From contig JABSSD010000082.1 in assembly GCA_013214575.1 (NCBI GenBank), positions 30,665 through 94,664 of the forward strand: 64,000 nucleotides of DNA. The letters are read 5' to 3'. The notes below the pieces were generated by a model, which was given only the letters and a program-made list of their open reading frames with translations, was not told the DNA's origin and searched no databases. Origin of the DNA: Paracoccaceae bacterium (GTDB taxonomy: Bacteria; Pseudomonadota; Alphaproteobacteria; Rhodobacterales; Rhodobacteraceae). Each line of letters opens with the position of its first letter. Within the stretch, counting starts at the first letter, position 1. A program made the translations under genes and the position numbers. Positions 9,210 through 18,863 of this stretch are shown piece after piece.

Positions 9210-10364
9210 CTAATCCGCCAATAGTTCACGTAAGACTGCATTCAACACGGCGCGACCCTGATCAGTGGCTCGTAACATCACCCCGGTTTGTACCACCATG
9301 CCCAACTGTAATAAGTCCTGCACTTTGTCCTGGGGCAGGGGGTGGCCAGCCAATTGGGCGTACCTGCTCATGTCTATTCCCTCAACAAGGCGCATCCCCA
9401 TCATAAGGTGCTCGGCACTATATTCGTCAGGGGCAAGGGTGACGTTGACACAATCGCCGTTTCCCTCAGCCACCGCCTGTAGCCAGGCACCGGGTGCGCG
9501 CAGGCTTTCGGTGGCATAGCGCTGCCCGTTTAGGGTCAGGCGCCCATGCGCTCCGGGGCCTATGCCGACGTAGTCCCCATAGCGCCAGTAGATCAGGTTG
9601 TGGCGCGATTCTGCGCCGGCGCGGGCGTGGTTCGACACTTCGTAGGCGGGCATTCCATGATCAGCGCAGATCTGCTGCGTTGCATGATACATATCGGCTG
9701 CAGCGTCATCGCTGGGCAGGTTGCGCAGCTTGCCGCGGGCATAGCGGTCACCAAAGGCTGTGCCCTCTTCGATGGTCAGCTGGTACAGCGACAGGTGATC
9801 AATCGCCATCGACAGGGCCTGGTTTAGTTCCTGTTGCCAGTCTTTCAGGGTCTGGCCTTGCCGGGCATAGATCAGGTCAAAGCTGACCCGGTCGAAACAG
9901 TTGCGGGCGGTCTCAAATGCGGCTTGGGCCTCTGCCACGGAGTGAATGCGGCCCAGCCGGCGCAGGTCTTCGTCGTTCAGCGCCTGAATGCCCATGGAAA
10001 TGCGATTGACGCCGCCATCGCGATAGCCGGCAAAGCGGCCAGCCTCGACCGATCCGGGGTTGGCCTCAAGGGTGATTTCGATGTCATTGGCAAAAGGCCA
10101 GATTTCGCGGGCCGCTTCGATCACCGCTGCGACAGTTTCTGGCTGCATGAGCGATGGGGTGCCGCCGCCAAAGAAAATCGCATTAAGAACCCGGTTTGGC
10201 ACCAGCTGCGCGTGTCGCTTCAGCTCGCTGATATAGGCCTTAACCCATTTCTTTTGATCAACATTTGCGGTTACGTGGCTGTTGAAATCGCAATAGGGGC
10301 ATTTGGCCTGACAGAATGGCCAATGCACATAAAGGCCAAAGCCGCCATTGCGCCAGTCATCCAT
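9210..10364 (-). CDS. hemW: HemW-type radical SAM haem chaperone
   Basis: Radical SAM protein of the HemW (formerly HemN-like, YggW) group, thought to deliver haem rather than to oxidise coproporphyrinogen. CxxxCxxC is at residues 18-25 (CQAKCPYC), followed by FGGGTPS and LEANPGS. The chosen ATG at 10364 gives 384 residues beginning MDDW and overlaps the rdgB stop in ATGGATGA. A TTG at 10382 would add six residues but has no better support. It follows rph and rdgB in one leftward operon. Confidence 0.9.
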   Translation of the reverse strand: MDDWRNGGFGLYVHWPFCQAKCPYCDFNSHVTANVDQKKWVKAYISELKRHAQLVPNRVLNAIFFGGGTPSLMQPETVAAVIEAAREIWPFANDIEITLEANPGSVEAGRFAGYRDGGVNRISMGIQALNDEDLRRLGRIHSVAEAQAAFETARNCFDRVSFDLIYARQGQTLKDWQQELNQALSMAIDHLSLYQLTIEEGTAFGDRYARGKLRNLPSDDAAADMYHATQQICADHGMPAYEVSNHARAGAESRHNLIYWRYGDYVGIGPGAHGRLTLNGQRYATESLRAPGAWLQAVAEGNGDCVNVTLAPDEYSAEHLMMGMRLVEGIDMSRYAQLAGHPLPQDKVQDLLQLGMVVQTGVMLRATDQGRAVLNAVLRELLAD

Positions 10365-10971
10365 CGAAACAGGCCTGAACAAATTTTGCGACAGCCTGGC
10401 CGCGGTGGCTGATCTTGTGTTTGTCAGCCGGCAGCATCTGGGCGCAGGTCACGTCCAATCCGTCGGGCTGAAACATTGGATCATAGCCAAACCCGTTTTC
10501 GCCGCGAATGGGCCAGACCAGTTGACCGGGCATGGTGCCCTCAAAGACCTCATCGTGACCATCCGGCCAGGCCAGCACCAGGGTGCAGCGAAACTGTGCT
10601 GTGCGAGGGGCCTGGGCACCCACCGCCTGCAGTTCTTTTTGGGTGCGGGTCATCGCCATCATGAAATCCCGGCCATTCCCTGTTTCAGCCCAATCGGCGG
10701 TATAGACACCGGGTGCGCCGTTCAGCGCATCAATGGTAATGCCCGAGTCATCCGACAGGGCCGGCAGGCCTGTGGCCTGCGCGGCCGCGTGGGCCTTGAT
10801 ACGGGCATTGCCAACAAAGGTGTCTTCGGTTTCTTCCGGTTCGGGCAGTGCCATTTCACCAGCACTGACCACAGTGACACCATAGGGGGCGAGGAGATGG
10901 GTCATCTCCTCCAGTTTACCCTTGTTATGAGTGGCGAGCAGTAGTTTTTCGCCGGTGAAAATACGGGTCAT
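10357..10971 (-). CDS. rdgB: RdgB/HAM1 non-canonical purine NTP pyrophosphatase
   Basis: Hydrolyses ITP, dITP and XTP to monophosphates, keeping deaminated purines out of nucleic acids. The 204-residue protein has the N-terminal [14 protein letters not shown] motif, [21 protein letters not shown] in the middle, and [11 protein letters not shown] near the end, all family signatures. It overlaps rph by 4 nt (ATGA) and hemW by 8 nt. The rph-rdgB-hemW order is widespread in alphaproteobacteria. Confidence 0.95.
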   Translation of the reverse strand: MTRIFTGEKLLLATHNKGKLEEMTHLLAPYGVTVVSAGEMALPEPEETEDTFVGNARIKAHAAAQATGLPALSDDSGITIDALNGAPGVYTADWAETGNGRDFMMAMTRTQKELQAVGAQAPRTAQFRCTLVLAWPDGHDEVFEGTMPGQLVWPIRGENGFGYDPMFQPDGLDVTCAQMLPADKHKISHRGQAVAKFVQACFDG

Positions 10972-11681
10972 GCGCAGGCTGCCTTTTGCATTTCGGCCAA
11001 CTCGGAAGTGCCCTTTTCGGCCAGATCCATCAGCTGGTTCATCTGATCGCGTGAGAACACAGAGCCTTCGGCAGACATCTGAACTTCGATCAGCTTGCCG
11101 GATCCGGTCATGATAAAGTTGCCGTCAACGCCGGCTTCGGAATCTTCCGGATAGTCCAGGTCCAGTACGATCTGACCGGCATAGATGCCACAGGAGATTG
11201 CGGCCACCGGATCAACCAGAGGATCCATTTTGACGTCGCCGGCCTTCATCAGCTTGTTGACCGCAAGGCGCAATGCGACCCAACCACCGGTAATAGAGGC
11301 ACAACGGGTGCCGCCATCGGCCTGCAACACGTCACAGTCAACGGTGATCTGGCGTTCCCCCAAGGCCACCCGGTCAACGCCGGCCCGCAGGGCGCGACCA
11401 ATCAGACGCTGGATTTCCACGGTGCGGCCACCTTGCTTGCCGGTAGCTGCCTCACGGCGCATCCGGGTGTTGGTGGCGCGGGGCAGCATGCCGTATTCAG
11501 CGGTCACCCAACCCAGGCCCGACCCCTTAATGAACGACGGCACCCGTGGCTCAATTGAGGCGGTACACAGCACATGGGTGTCGCCCATTTTAATCAGGCA
11601 GGAGCCCTCGGCGTGTTTGGTGAAACCCGTCTCGATAGAGACGTCGCGCATTTGGTTCAATTCTCGTCCGGAGGGTCGCAT
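10968..11681 (-). CDS. rph: Ribonuclease PH
   Basis: Phosphorolytic 3'-to-5' exoribonuclease that trims tRNA 3' ends. The 237-residue protein starts [20 protein letters not shown] and includes GEGSCLIK-like, [19 protein letters not shown] and the phosphate-binding GRxxR-like segment, with [12 protein letters not shown] in the core. It is the first gene of a leftward operon with rdgB and hemW. It is divergent from hrcA, and the 143-bp gap between them presumably carries both promoters. Confidence 0.96.
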   Translation of the reverse strand: MRPSGRELNQMRDVSIETGFTKHAEGSCLIKMGDTHVLCTASIEPRVPSFIKGSGLGWVTAEYGMLPRATNTRMRREAATGKQGGRTVEIQRLIGRALRAGVDRVALGERQITVDCDVLQADGGTRCASITGGWVALRLAVNKLMKAGDVKMDPLVDPVAAISCGIYAGQIVLDLDYPEDSEAGVDGNFIMTGSGKLIEVQMSAEGSVFSRDQMNQLMDLAEKGTSELAEMQKAACA

Positions 11682-11743
11682 GGGATATCCTTTTTTTGGT
11701 TGGCTTCGGGATAGCCTTCGGCAGCCTTGTGATGCAAGCCTGA

Positions 11744-11771
11744 TTGACCTTTTGACGCAAGCCTCTTTAAT
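11744..11771 (+). promoter_or_regulatory. Possible hrcA promoter
   Basis: TTGACC (11744-11749) and TTTAAT (11766-11771) are spaced 16 bp apart, about 55 bp before hrcA. No CIRCE inverted repeat was seen in this gap, so HrcA autoregulation through CIRCE is not supported here. A heat-shock sigma factor site could not be recognised convincingly. Confidence 0.35.
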
Positions 11772-11824
11772 GGCAGGCCAGCCCGATTGTTCTATATTGG
11801 GGCCAGATAATATGCAGGACTGAC

Positions 11825-12889
11825 ATGAACGACGCCAGCGATATCCTGAGGGACATGAATGACCGCTCTCGTGAGGTATTCCGGGCGGTGGTAGAAAACT
11901 ACATGGATCGCGGTGGTCCGGTTGGCAGCCGCACCCTGAGCCAAAGCCTGAGCGAAAAGGTCAGCGCCGCGACCATCCGCAATGTGATGCAGGATCTGGA
12001 ACATCTTGGCTTACTCAACAGTCCACATGTCAGCGCCGGCCGGGTGCCGACGCAGTTGGGACTGCGGTTGTTTGTGGACGGATTCCTGGAGATTGAGGAT
12101 CTGAAGATCCAGGACCGGCAGAAAATGGACGCCACGCTGAGCGGAAATTCCGCCGATGTCAGTGCGATGCTGGACCGGGTAGGCTCGGCTCTGTCTGGGG
12201 TGACACAGGGTGCCTCTCTGGTGCTGACCCCCAAGCACGAGGCTGAAATCCGCCACATAGAATTTGTGTCCCTGGCGCAGGACCGGGCGCTGGTGGTTTT
12301 GGTCTTCTCGGATGGTCAGGTCGAAAACCGGGTGTTCACGCCACCGCCGGGACAGACCCCCAGTTCGATGCGCGAGGCGGCCAACTTTCTCAATGCGCTG
12401 ATCGAGGGCAAGACGTTGTCGCAGCTGCGTGGGGTGATACAAACGGAAATTTCCAGCCGTCGTCAGGAAATTGATCTGCTGGCGCAGGAGATGATCAAAA
12501 GCGGTTTGGCGCTCTGGCAGGACGAAGGTGAGGAGACGGCGCGATTGATTGTGCGCGGGCGGGCGAATCTTTTGGAAAGCGGCGAGCCGGATGAGGGGCT
12601 GGACCGCATTCGAAGCCTGTTTGATGACCTTGAACGCAAGCGGGATATAGCCGAATTTCTGCAATTGACCGAAGACGGCGAGGGTGTGCGCATTTTTATT
12701 GGCTCTGAGAACAAACTTTTCTCACTTTCGGGTTCCTCTTTGGTGGTGTCTCCATATATGAACTCGGATCGAAAGATCATTGGCGCGGTTGGGGTGATTG
12801 GCCCCACCCGGCTGAACTACGGGCGGATTGTGCCGATTGTGGACTACACGGCACAACTGGTTGGAAAGCTGCTTTCTGACCGGAGTTAG
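11825..12889 (+). CDS. hrcA: Heat-inducible transcription repressor HrcA
   Basis: Repressor that binds CIRCE elements upstream of groESL-type operons and depends on GroEL for activity. The 354-residue length is normal. The N-terminal winged helix (about 15-75) contains SRTLSQ and [18 protein letters not shown] with [11 protein letters not shown], highly typical. The C-terminal portion matches the GAF-like ligand region. grpE follows after 9 nt. dnaK and dnaJ are not in the window, so this is the hrcA-grpE arrangement separated from dnaKJ. Confidence 0.95.
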   Translation: MNDASDILRDMNDRSREVFRAVVENYMDRGGPVGSRTLSQSLSEKVSAATIRNVMQDLEHLGLLNSPHVSAGRVPTQLGLRLFVDGFLEIEDLKIQDRQKMDATLSGNSADVSAMLDRVGSALSGVTQGASLVLTPKHEAEIRHIEFVSLAQDRALVVLVFSDGQVENRVFTPPPGQTPSSMREAANFLNALIEGKTLSQLRGVIQTEISSRRQEIDLLAQEMIKSGLALWQDEGEETARLIVRGRANLLESGEPDEGLDRIRSLFDDLERKRDIAEFLQLTEDGEGVRIFIGSENKLFSLSGSSLVVSPYMNSDRKIIGAVGVIGPTRLNYGRIVPIVDYTAQLVGKLLSDRS

Positions 12890-12898
12890 AGGTGAAAC

Positions 12899-13462
12899 AT
12901 GGCAGAGCCGAAAAACGAAGAATTTCTGGACGACATTGACACCGCCGAGGCGGAAGAGTTGGCGGAAGAGTTTGCTGAAAGTGATGATGAAGCAATCGAG
13001 CTGGATGAGCTGCGGGCTGAACGCGATCAGTTGAAAGACCGATTCATGCGGGCGCTGGCGGATGCAGAGAATTCCCGCAAACGCGGCGACCGGGCCCGGC
13101 GTGATGCCGAGCAATATGGCGGCTCCAAATTGGCCCGTGATATGCTGCCGGTTTACGACAACATGAAACGGGCACTGGAGACGGTGACCGAGGAGCAGAA
13201 AGAAATGTCTGCGGCGCTGATCGAAGGCATTGAATTGACCATGCGGGCGCTGTTGGGCGTGTTCAGCAAGCACGGTATCCAAAATGTGTCGCCGCAGGTT
13301 GGCGACCGGTTTGATCCGCAGATGCATGAGGCAATGTTCGAAGCACCGGTGCCAGGTACCAAAGCCGGCGACATTATTCAGGTCGCGGCCGAAGGGTTCA
13401 TGTTGCACGACCGGTTGCTGCGCCCGGCCCAGGTTGGGGTGTCCTCGACGCCGGCTGGCTAA
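12899..13462 (+). CDS. grpE: GrpE nucleotide exchange factor for DnaK
   Basis: Co-chaperone that releases ADP from DnaK. The 187-residue protein has an acidic N-terminal tail rich in E and D (residues 1-45), a coiled-coil segment (ELRAERDQLKDRFMRALADAENSRKR), then the beta-domain with DRFDPQMHEAMF and the C-terminal VLHDRLLRPAQV-like stretch. It forms an operon with hrcA and is followed by a two-way terminator before convergent mutS. Confidence 0.95.
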   Translation: MAEPKNEEFLDDIDTAEAEELAEEFAESDDEAIELDELRAERDQLKDRFMRALADAENSRKRGDRARRDAEQYGGSKLARDMLPVYDNMKRALETVTEEQKEMSAALIEGIELTMRALLGVFSKHGIQNVSPQVGDRFDPQMHEAMFEAPVPGTKAGDIIQVAAEGFMLHDRLLRPAQVGVSSTPAG

Positions 13463-13471
13463 GAAATCGTA

Positions 13472-13526
13472 CCATTCCAGGGAATGGCACGGGCCTCCGG
13501 CGGAGGTATTTTGAACAAGAAGAAAG
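13472..13526 (+). repeat. Intergenic hairpins with Roseobacter-type tail (copy A)
   Basis: Between grpE and mutS lie a CCATTCC/GGAATGG hairpin (13472-13487) and a CCTCC/GGAGG hairpin (13494-13506). The latter is continued by GGTATTTTGAACAAGAAGAAA. The tail resembles those at 19745-19803 (minus strand), 21754-21776 and 37180-37200, suggesting a dispersed family placed after gene ends. Confidence 0.5.
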
Positions 13527-13551
13527 GGCGGATCCGTAGCGGGTCCGCCCT
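13525..13551. terminator. Bidirectional terminator between grpE and mutS
   Basis: A GC-rich hairpin, AGGGCGGATCC pairing with GGTCCGCCCT around a short loop, lies in the convergent gap. T-rich sequence follows it on the plus side and A-rich sequence precedes it, so it can act in both directions. Confidence 0.7.
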
Positions 13552-13557
13552 GTTGCT

Positions 13558-16194
13558 TTAGGAGCCGGCCTCTTTCAGGCGGTAGAGCATTTCCAGCGCT
13601 TCACGTGGAGACAGCTCGTCCGGATGAACACTTTTGAGCAATGTTTCAAGCGGCGAGGGGCCTTTTTGCATCGTCGGCTGTGCTGGCGGGGCGGCGGCAA
13701 AAAGAGGCAGATCGTCGATCTTGATTTTTGAACCCGATCCGTCGCGGCTGGCCTGCTCCAGCATCTCCAATACATCGCGGGCACGGGCCACCACTGTTGC
13801 GGGCAAGCCGGCAAGCTTAGCAACCTGCACCCCGTAGGAGCGATCCGCTGCGCCCTTGCGTACCTCGTGCAGAAAGATGACTTCGCCTTGCCATTCTTTA
13901 ACCGTGACGGTTGCGTTTTCGACGCCCTTCAGCGTGGCAGACAGTTGTGTCAGCTCATGGTAATGGGTGGCGAATAAGGCGCGGGACCTGTTGGTCTCGT
14001 GCAGATGTTCCAATGTGGCCCAGGCGATCGATAAGCCATCATAGGTGGCGGTGCCGCGGCCAATTTCGTCCAGAATAACCAGCGCGCGGTCATCGGCCTG
14101 GTTCAGAATGGCGGCGGTTTCGACCATTTCCACCATGAATGTGGAGCGGCCACGGGCCAGATCATCCGAGGCGCCAACGCGGCTGAACAACTGGCTGACG
14201 ACGCCGATATGGGCGCTGTCGGCGGGCACATAGCTGCCGATCTGGGCCAGCAGAGCAATCAATGCATTTTGCCGCAGAAAGGTTGATTTACCAGCCATGT
14301 TGGGGCCGGTGAGCAGCCAGATGGCGGCGCCGTCAATAGCAGTTAAATCGCAGTCATTGGCGATAAAGGCATTGCCGCCCTGTTGGCGCAATGCCTGTTC
14401 CACCACCGGATGCCGACCGCCGGTGATTTCAAAAGCGCGGCTGGAGTCGACCTGCGGGCGATTCCAGTTCTCGCCCCTGGCCAAGTCAGCCAAACCGGTT
14501 AATACATCCAGTTCAGCCAATCCGCGCGCAGCCCCACTGAGCCGGGCTGACAGTTCTAAAATGGAGCCAGAAAGCGCGGAATAGAGCCGCTTTTCGATCT
14601 CTAGCGCCTGGTTGCCGGCGTTCAGGATCTTGGTTTCGATCTCGCTTAACTCAACCGTGGTGAACCGGACCTGATTGGCGGTGGTCTGGCGGTGGATATA
14701 GCTTTCCGAGAGCGGCGCGGACAGCATTTTGGCAGCATGGGTGGCGGTGGTCTCGATGAAGTATCCCAGCACATTGTTGTGCTTGATCTTCAACGTGGTG
14801 ATGCCGGTGTGTTCGGCATATTGTTTCTGCATCGTGGCGATGACCGACCGGCCTTCGTCCCGCAGGGTGCGCGCCTGATCCAATTCCTCATTGTAGCCGG
14901 TGGCGATAAACCCACCGTCGCGGGCCAGCAGCGGCGGTTCGGCGACCAATGATGCGTCCAGCACGGCCAGAAGATCGTCAAAACCCTGTAGATTGCCAAT
15001 GGCCTCGGCGATCAGCGTGGGCAGGTCCAGATTCTGACACAGAGAGGCGATGGTTTTGGCCTGGGTCAGGCCATTGCGAATAGCGGTCAGATCGCGCGGC
15101 CCGCCCCGATCCAGCGCCAGTCTCGACAGTGCGCGATCCAAGTCAGGGCTGTGTCGCAGGGCATCGCGCAGCTGGTCTGACAGCGGCCCCTGGGCGACGG
15201 TGAAATCCAGCGCGGCCAGGCGGCCATGGATCACCTCAAGATTGCGCGATGGGCTGGACAGGCGTTGTTCTAGCAAGCGGCCACCGCCCGGGGTGACGGT
15301 GCGGTCAACCACCGATAACAAGGAGCCAGAGCGGCCACCGGACAGCGACCGGGTCAGTTCCAGATTGCGCCGGGTGGCGGCGTCGATCTGCATCACCCGG
15401 TCCTCAGACTCCTGCTCGGGCACTTGCAGCAGCGGCAGCTTGCCCTTTTGAGTGATGTCCAGGTAGTCAATCATCGCGCCCATCGCCGAGATTTCGGCAC
15501 GGGAAAATGTTCCGAACCCGTCCAGCGCGCTGACCTTAAACAGGGCGCAGATACGTTTCTCGGCGGCAGTGCTGTCAAAGCTGGCCTTGCCCAGTGGAGC
15601 CAGGGGGATTTTGTACTCATCCGCCAGCGGCCGGACGTGATCATAGGCCGGGCCGTCGGCGACGATCAACTCGGACGGGCCCAGCCGGGCCAGTTCGGGC
15701 GACAGACGCAGCCGGGTCACTGGCATCACGTGAAACGCGCCGGTGGAAATATCGGCCCAGGCCAGTGCCGCCTGGTCCCGCATTTCGGCATAAGACACCA
15801 GGAAATTATGGCGCCGCGCCTCCAGCAGGGAATCCTCGGTCAGGGTGCCGGGGGTCACCAGACGCACCACATCGCGGTTTACCACCGTCTTGCCGCCGCG
15901 TTTTTTGGCCTCGGCAGGGGTTTCCAATTGCTCACCCACCGCCACCCGGAAGCCCTTGCGGATCAGCGTCAGCAAATAGCCCTCGGCGGCGTGAAACGGC
16001 ACCCCGCACATCGGGATATCCTCGCCGTTGTGCTTGCCGCGTTTGGTGAGCGCGATGTCCAGTGCCTCGGCCGCGTTCACGGCATCGTCAAAGAACATCT
16101 CGTAAAAATCGCCCATCCTGTAGAACAGCAGCGCGTCAGGGTATTGCGCCTTGATGTCAAGGTATTGTGCCATCATCGGCGTGACTGTGGCCAA
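13558..16194 (-). CDS. mutS: DNA mismatch repair protein MutS
   Basis: Recognises mismatches and small loops, then recruits MutL. The 878-residue protein has the mismatch-binding FYRMGDFYEMF near residue 25 (the F-x-E wedge), the connector and lever domains, and the C-terminal ABC-type ATPase with GPNMAGKST near residue 630, followed by SRVGASDD, LDEIGRGTATYDG and ATHYHELT. The start is TTG, supported by GGAG 8 nt upstream and by the family start TPMMAQYL; an internal ATG seven codons in is the alternative. Confidence 0.96.
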   Translation of the reverse strand: MATVTPMMAQYLDIKAQYPDALLFYRMGDFYEMFFDDAVNAAEALDIALTKRGKHNGEDIPMCGVPFHAAEGYLLTLIRKGFRVAVGEQLETPAEAKKRGGKTVVNRDVVRLVTPGTLTEDSLLEARRHNFLVSYAEMRDQAALAWADISTGAFHVMPVTRLRLSPELARLGPSELIVADGPAYDHVRPLADEYKIPLAPLGKASFDSTAAEKRICALFKVSALDGFGTFSRAEISAMGAMIDYLDITQKGKLPLLQVPEQESEDRVMQIDAATRRNLELTRSLSGGRSGSLLSVVDRTVTPGGGRLLEQRLSSPSRNLEVIHGRLAALDFTVAQGPLSDQLRDALRHSPDLDRALSRLALDRGGPRDLTAIRNGLTQAKTIASLCQNLDLPTLIAEAIGNLQGFDDLLAVLDASLVAEPPLLARDGGFIATGYNEELDQARTLRDEGRSVIATMQKQYAEHTGITTLKIKHNNVLGYFIETTATHAAKMLSAPLSESYIHRQTTANQVRFTTVELSEIETKILNAGNQALEIEKRLYSALSGSILELSARLSGAARGLAELDVLTGLADLARGENWNRPQVDSSRAFEITGGRHPVVEQALRQQGGNAFIANDCDLTAIDGAAIWLLTGPNMAGKSTFLRQNALIALLAQIGSYVPADSAHIGVVSQLFSRVGASDDLARGRSTFMVEMVETAAILNQADDRALVILDEIGRGTATYDGLSIAWATLEHLHETNRSRALFATHYHELTQLSATLKGVENATVTVKEWQGEVIFLHEVRKGAADRSYGVQVAKLAGLPATVVARARDVLEMLEQASRDGSGSKIKIDDLPLFAAAPPAQPTMQKGPSPLETLLKSVHPDELSPREALEMLYRLKEAGS

Positions 16195-16601
16195 GGGGAG
16201 TTCTCCGGTCTGGTCGGTTGGGGTGCAGTATGGCTGACTTTACAAAGCCGTTGGAACGGGGAAAAGCAGAAACAAGCCGACGGGCAATCTAAATACCGGC
16301 CACTGGTGCTGCCAGTTCAGATTTGGATAGGTTGGTCTATGCATGTTTTGCAGCCAATTGATGAAATGATGTGACATTCAAAAGGGGGGCCTCAGCTCAA
16401 TGGGTCGCCTTTCAATTCTGGGTGAGATTGGCATTGTATTGATTAACATCAGTGGTTTATCGTGGCGTTGCGATAAATGACGTCAGTAATTTCATGTCGT
16501 GTAGCACCACCTTGAGCGCAATAAAGTTTCGTTCAGGTCAGTTGAGAAGCTGCGCAGGCTGGGGTATGACGCTAAAGACAGTCAGAGGAATAACCCAGCC
16601 C
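16195..16601. promoter_or_regulatory. Divergent mutS/maeB intergenic region with inverted repeat
   Basis: This 407-bp gap separates leftward mutS from rightward maeB. It contains a perfect 7-bp inverted repeat, TTTATCG (16456-16462) and CGATAAA (16471-16477), directly followed by the palindrome TGACGTCA (16478-16485). The pair could be an operator for maeB, but its distance from the gene (about 117 bp) and the lack of a recognised promoter make this uncertain. The long maeB frame extends to 16452, but that part is not protein-like. Otherwise I see no gene or RNA. Confidence 0.4.
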
Positions 16602-18857
16602 ATGCCCAAAACAAAGATCACCAACGAAGAGGCTCTGGCCTTTCACCTGGAACCAACCCCCGGCAAGTTCGAAATATCGGCGACGGTGCCGATGACCACG
16701 CAGCGCGATCTGTCACTGGCCTATTCACCCGGCGTGGCGGTGCCCTGTTTGGCAATCGCGGAAAACCCGGCGCTGGCCTATGATTACACCAACAAGGGCA
16801 ATCTGGTTGCGGTGATCACCAATGGCACCGCCGTATTGGGTCTGGGCAATCTGGGCGCGCTTGCCTCTAAGCCGGTGATGGAGGGCAAGGCGGTTCTGTT
16901 CAAACGCTTTGCCGACGTCAACTCGATCGATATTGAGCTGGATACCGAAGACCCGGAGGCGTTTATCAACGCGGTCAAACTGATGGAGCCAACCTTTGGC
17001 GGTATCAACCTCGAGGATATCAAAGCGCCCGAGTGTTTCATCATCGAACAGCGGCTGAAGGAAGAAATGGACATTCCGGTGTTCCATGACGACCAGCACG
17101 GCACTGCGGTGATCTGCGCTGCCGGTCTGATCAATGCGCTGCATATCTCGGGCAAAAAGATCGAGGACGTGAGAATTGTTCTCAACGGGGCAGGGGCAGC
17201 TGGTATCGCCTGCATCGAGTTGCTCAAATCTATGGGCGCGCAGCATGCGAACTGCATTATTTGCGACACCAAGGGAGTGATCTATCAGGGTCGCTCTGCC
17301 GGTATGAACCAGTGGAAATCGGCGCATGCGGTGCCAACTGATTTGCGCACCCTCGAGGAAGCAATGAACGGGGCTGATGTGTTCCTGGGCGTTTCGGCCA
17401 AGGGGGCGGTTACTCAGGACATGGTGCGCGCTATGGCGCCCAACCCGGTGATCTTTGCGATGGCAAACCCGGATCCGGAAATCACCCCCGAAGAGGCGCA
17501 TGAGGTCCGCCAGGATGCGATCGTTGCCACTGGCCGGTCGGATTACCCCAATCAGGTCAATAACGTGCTGGGCTTCCCTTATCTGTTCCGCGGTGCGCTG
17601 GATATCCACGCCCGCGCCATCAATGATGAGATGAAGATCGCCTGCGCCCATGCCTTGGCCGCCCTGGCCCGGGAAGATGTTCCAGACGAGGTGGCGCTGG
17701 CCTATGGTAAAACCCTTAGCTTTGGCCGTGATTATATCATCCCAACTCCGTTTGACCCGCGTTTGATCCACCGGATCCCGGTTGCCGTGGCCAAGGCTGG
17801 CATGGATACCGGTGTCGCCCGCCGCCCAATCATCGACATGGAGGCCTATGAGGCCAACCTGAAGGGTCGGATGGACCCCACCGCCTCGATCCTGCGCGGG
17901 TTGAATGCACGGGCCCGCATCGCTCAAAGCCAGATGATTTTTGCCGAGGGCGACGACCCGCGCGTGTTGCGTGCCGCTGTCACCTATCAACGTTCGGGCT
18001 TTGGTAAATCACTGGTGGTTGGTCGTGCGGATGACGTGAAGCAGAAACTGGAGGAGGCCGGTCTGGCCGACGCAGTAAGCGAGCTGGAGGTCATCAACGC
18101 CGCCAACACGCCGCACCTGGAGACCTACAAGGATTTCCTTTATTCGCGCCTGCAACGCAAGGGCTTCGATCTCAAGGATGTGCACCGTCTGGCCGCCCGC
18201 GACCGGCATGTGTTTTCGGCGCTGATGCTGGCGCATGGTCATGGCGATGGTCTGGTGACCGGTGCCACCCGCAAATCAGCGCATGTGCTGGATCGGGTCA
18301 ATCACGTCTTTGACGCCGATGCTGCGCATGGTGCGGCCGGGGTGACGGCGCTGTTGCACAAGGGCCGGATCGTTTTGATCGGCGATACTTTGGTGCACGA
18401 ATGGCCGGATGAAAACGACCTGGCCAATATCGCCGAGCGCGCCGCGGGTGTCGCCCGTCACATGGGGCTAGACCCGCGGGTGGCCTTTGTCAGCTTCTCC
18501 ACCTTTGGCTATCCGGTCTCGGAACGGGCTGAAAAGATGTACCTGGCCCCAGCGGTGCTGGAACAGCGCGGTGTCAGTTTTGAATATGAAGGTGAAATGA
18601 CCGTCGATGTGGCCCTGAACGCCACCGCACAAGAAGCCTATCCTTTCTCGCGGCTCACCGGCCCGGCCAATATCCTGATCGTGCCGGCCCGCCATTCAGC
18701 CTCGATCTCGGTCAAACTGATGCAGGAAATGGGTGGCGCCACCGTGGTTGGCCCAATCCTCAGCGGCGTCGACAAGCCAATCCAGATCTGCTCGACCACC
18801 GCCACCGCCAATGACATTCTCAACATGGCGGTGCTGGCTGCCTGCGACATCGGGTAG
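16602..18857 (+). CDS. maeB: NADP-dependent malic enzyme with phosphotransacetylase-like domain (MaeB type)
   Basis: Decarboxylates malate to pyruvate with reduction of NAD(P). Starting at ATG 16602, after AGAGGAA, gives 751 residues, the normal MaeB size; the frame runs 50 codons further upstream without typical sequence. The malic enzyme catalytic domain has YSPGVAVPC and the metal-binding FHDDQHGTA near residue 160. An NAD(P) fold with GAGAAGIACIELL follows. The C-terminal 320 residues form a phosphotransacetylase-like domain (ARIAQSQMIFAEGDDPRVLRA), which in known relatives is regulatory rather than catalytic. Ribokinase follows after 6 nt. Confidence 0.95.
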   Translation: MPKTKITNEEALAFHLEPTPGKFEISATVPMTTQRDLSLAYSPGVAVPCLAIAENPALAYDYTNKGNLVAVITNGTAVLGLGNLGALASKPVMEGKAVLFKRFADVNSIDIELDTEDPEAFINAVKLMEPTFGGINLEDIKAPECFIIEQRLKEEMDIPVFHDDQHGTAVICAAGLINALHISGKKIEDVRIVLNGAGAAGIACIELLKSMGAQHANCIICDTKGVIYQGRSAGMNQWKSAHAVPTDLRTLEEAMNGADVFLGVSAKGAVTQDMVRAMAPNPVIFAMANPDPEITPEEAHEVRQDAIVATGRSDYPNQVNNVLGFPYLFRGALDIHARAINDEMKIACAHALAALAREDVPDEVALAYGKTLSFGRDYIIPTPFDPRLIHRIPVAVAKAGMDTGVARRPIIDMEAYEANLKGRMDPTASILRGLNARARIAQSQMIFAEGDDPRVLRAAVTYQRSGFGKSLVVGRADDVKQKLEEAGLADAVSELEVINAANTPHLETYKDFLYSRLQRKGFDLKDVHRLAARDRHVFSALMLAHGHGDGLVTGATRKSAHVLDRVNHVFDADAAHGAAGVTALLHKGRIVLIGDTLVHEWPDENDLANIAERAAGVARHMGLDPRVAFVSFSTFGYPVSERAEKMYLAPAVLEQRGVSFEYEGEMTVDVALNATAQEAYPFSRLTGPANILIVPARHSASISVKLMQEMGGATVVGPILSGVDKPIQICSTTATANDILNMAVLAACDIG

Positions 18858-18863
18858 GACATC

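Noticed and set aside
11682..11824. CIRCE element upstream of hrcA
   Set aside because: No TTAGCACTC-N9-GAGTGCTAA-like inverted repeat is present in the gap.
15722..15737. parS-like sequence in mutS
   Set aside because: CACGTGAAAC half matches but the other half diverges; too weak beside two perfect sites near parAB.
16725..17990. 421-codon open frame opposite maeB
   Set aside because: Shadow of malic enzyme coding sequence; no plausible ribosome site or domain.
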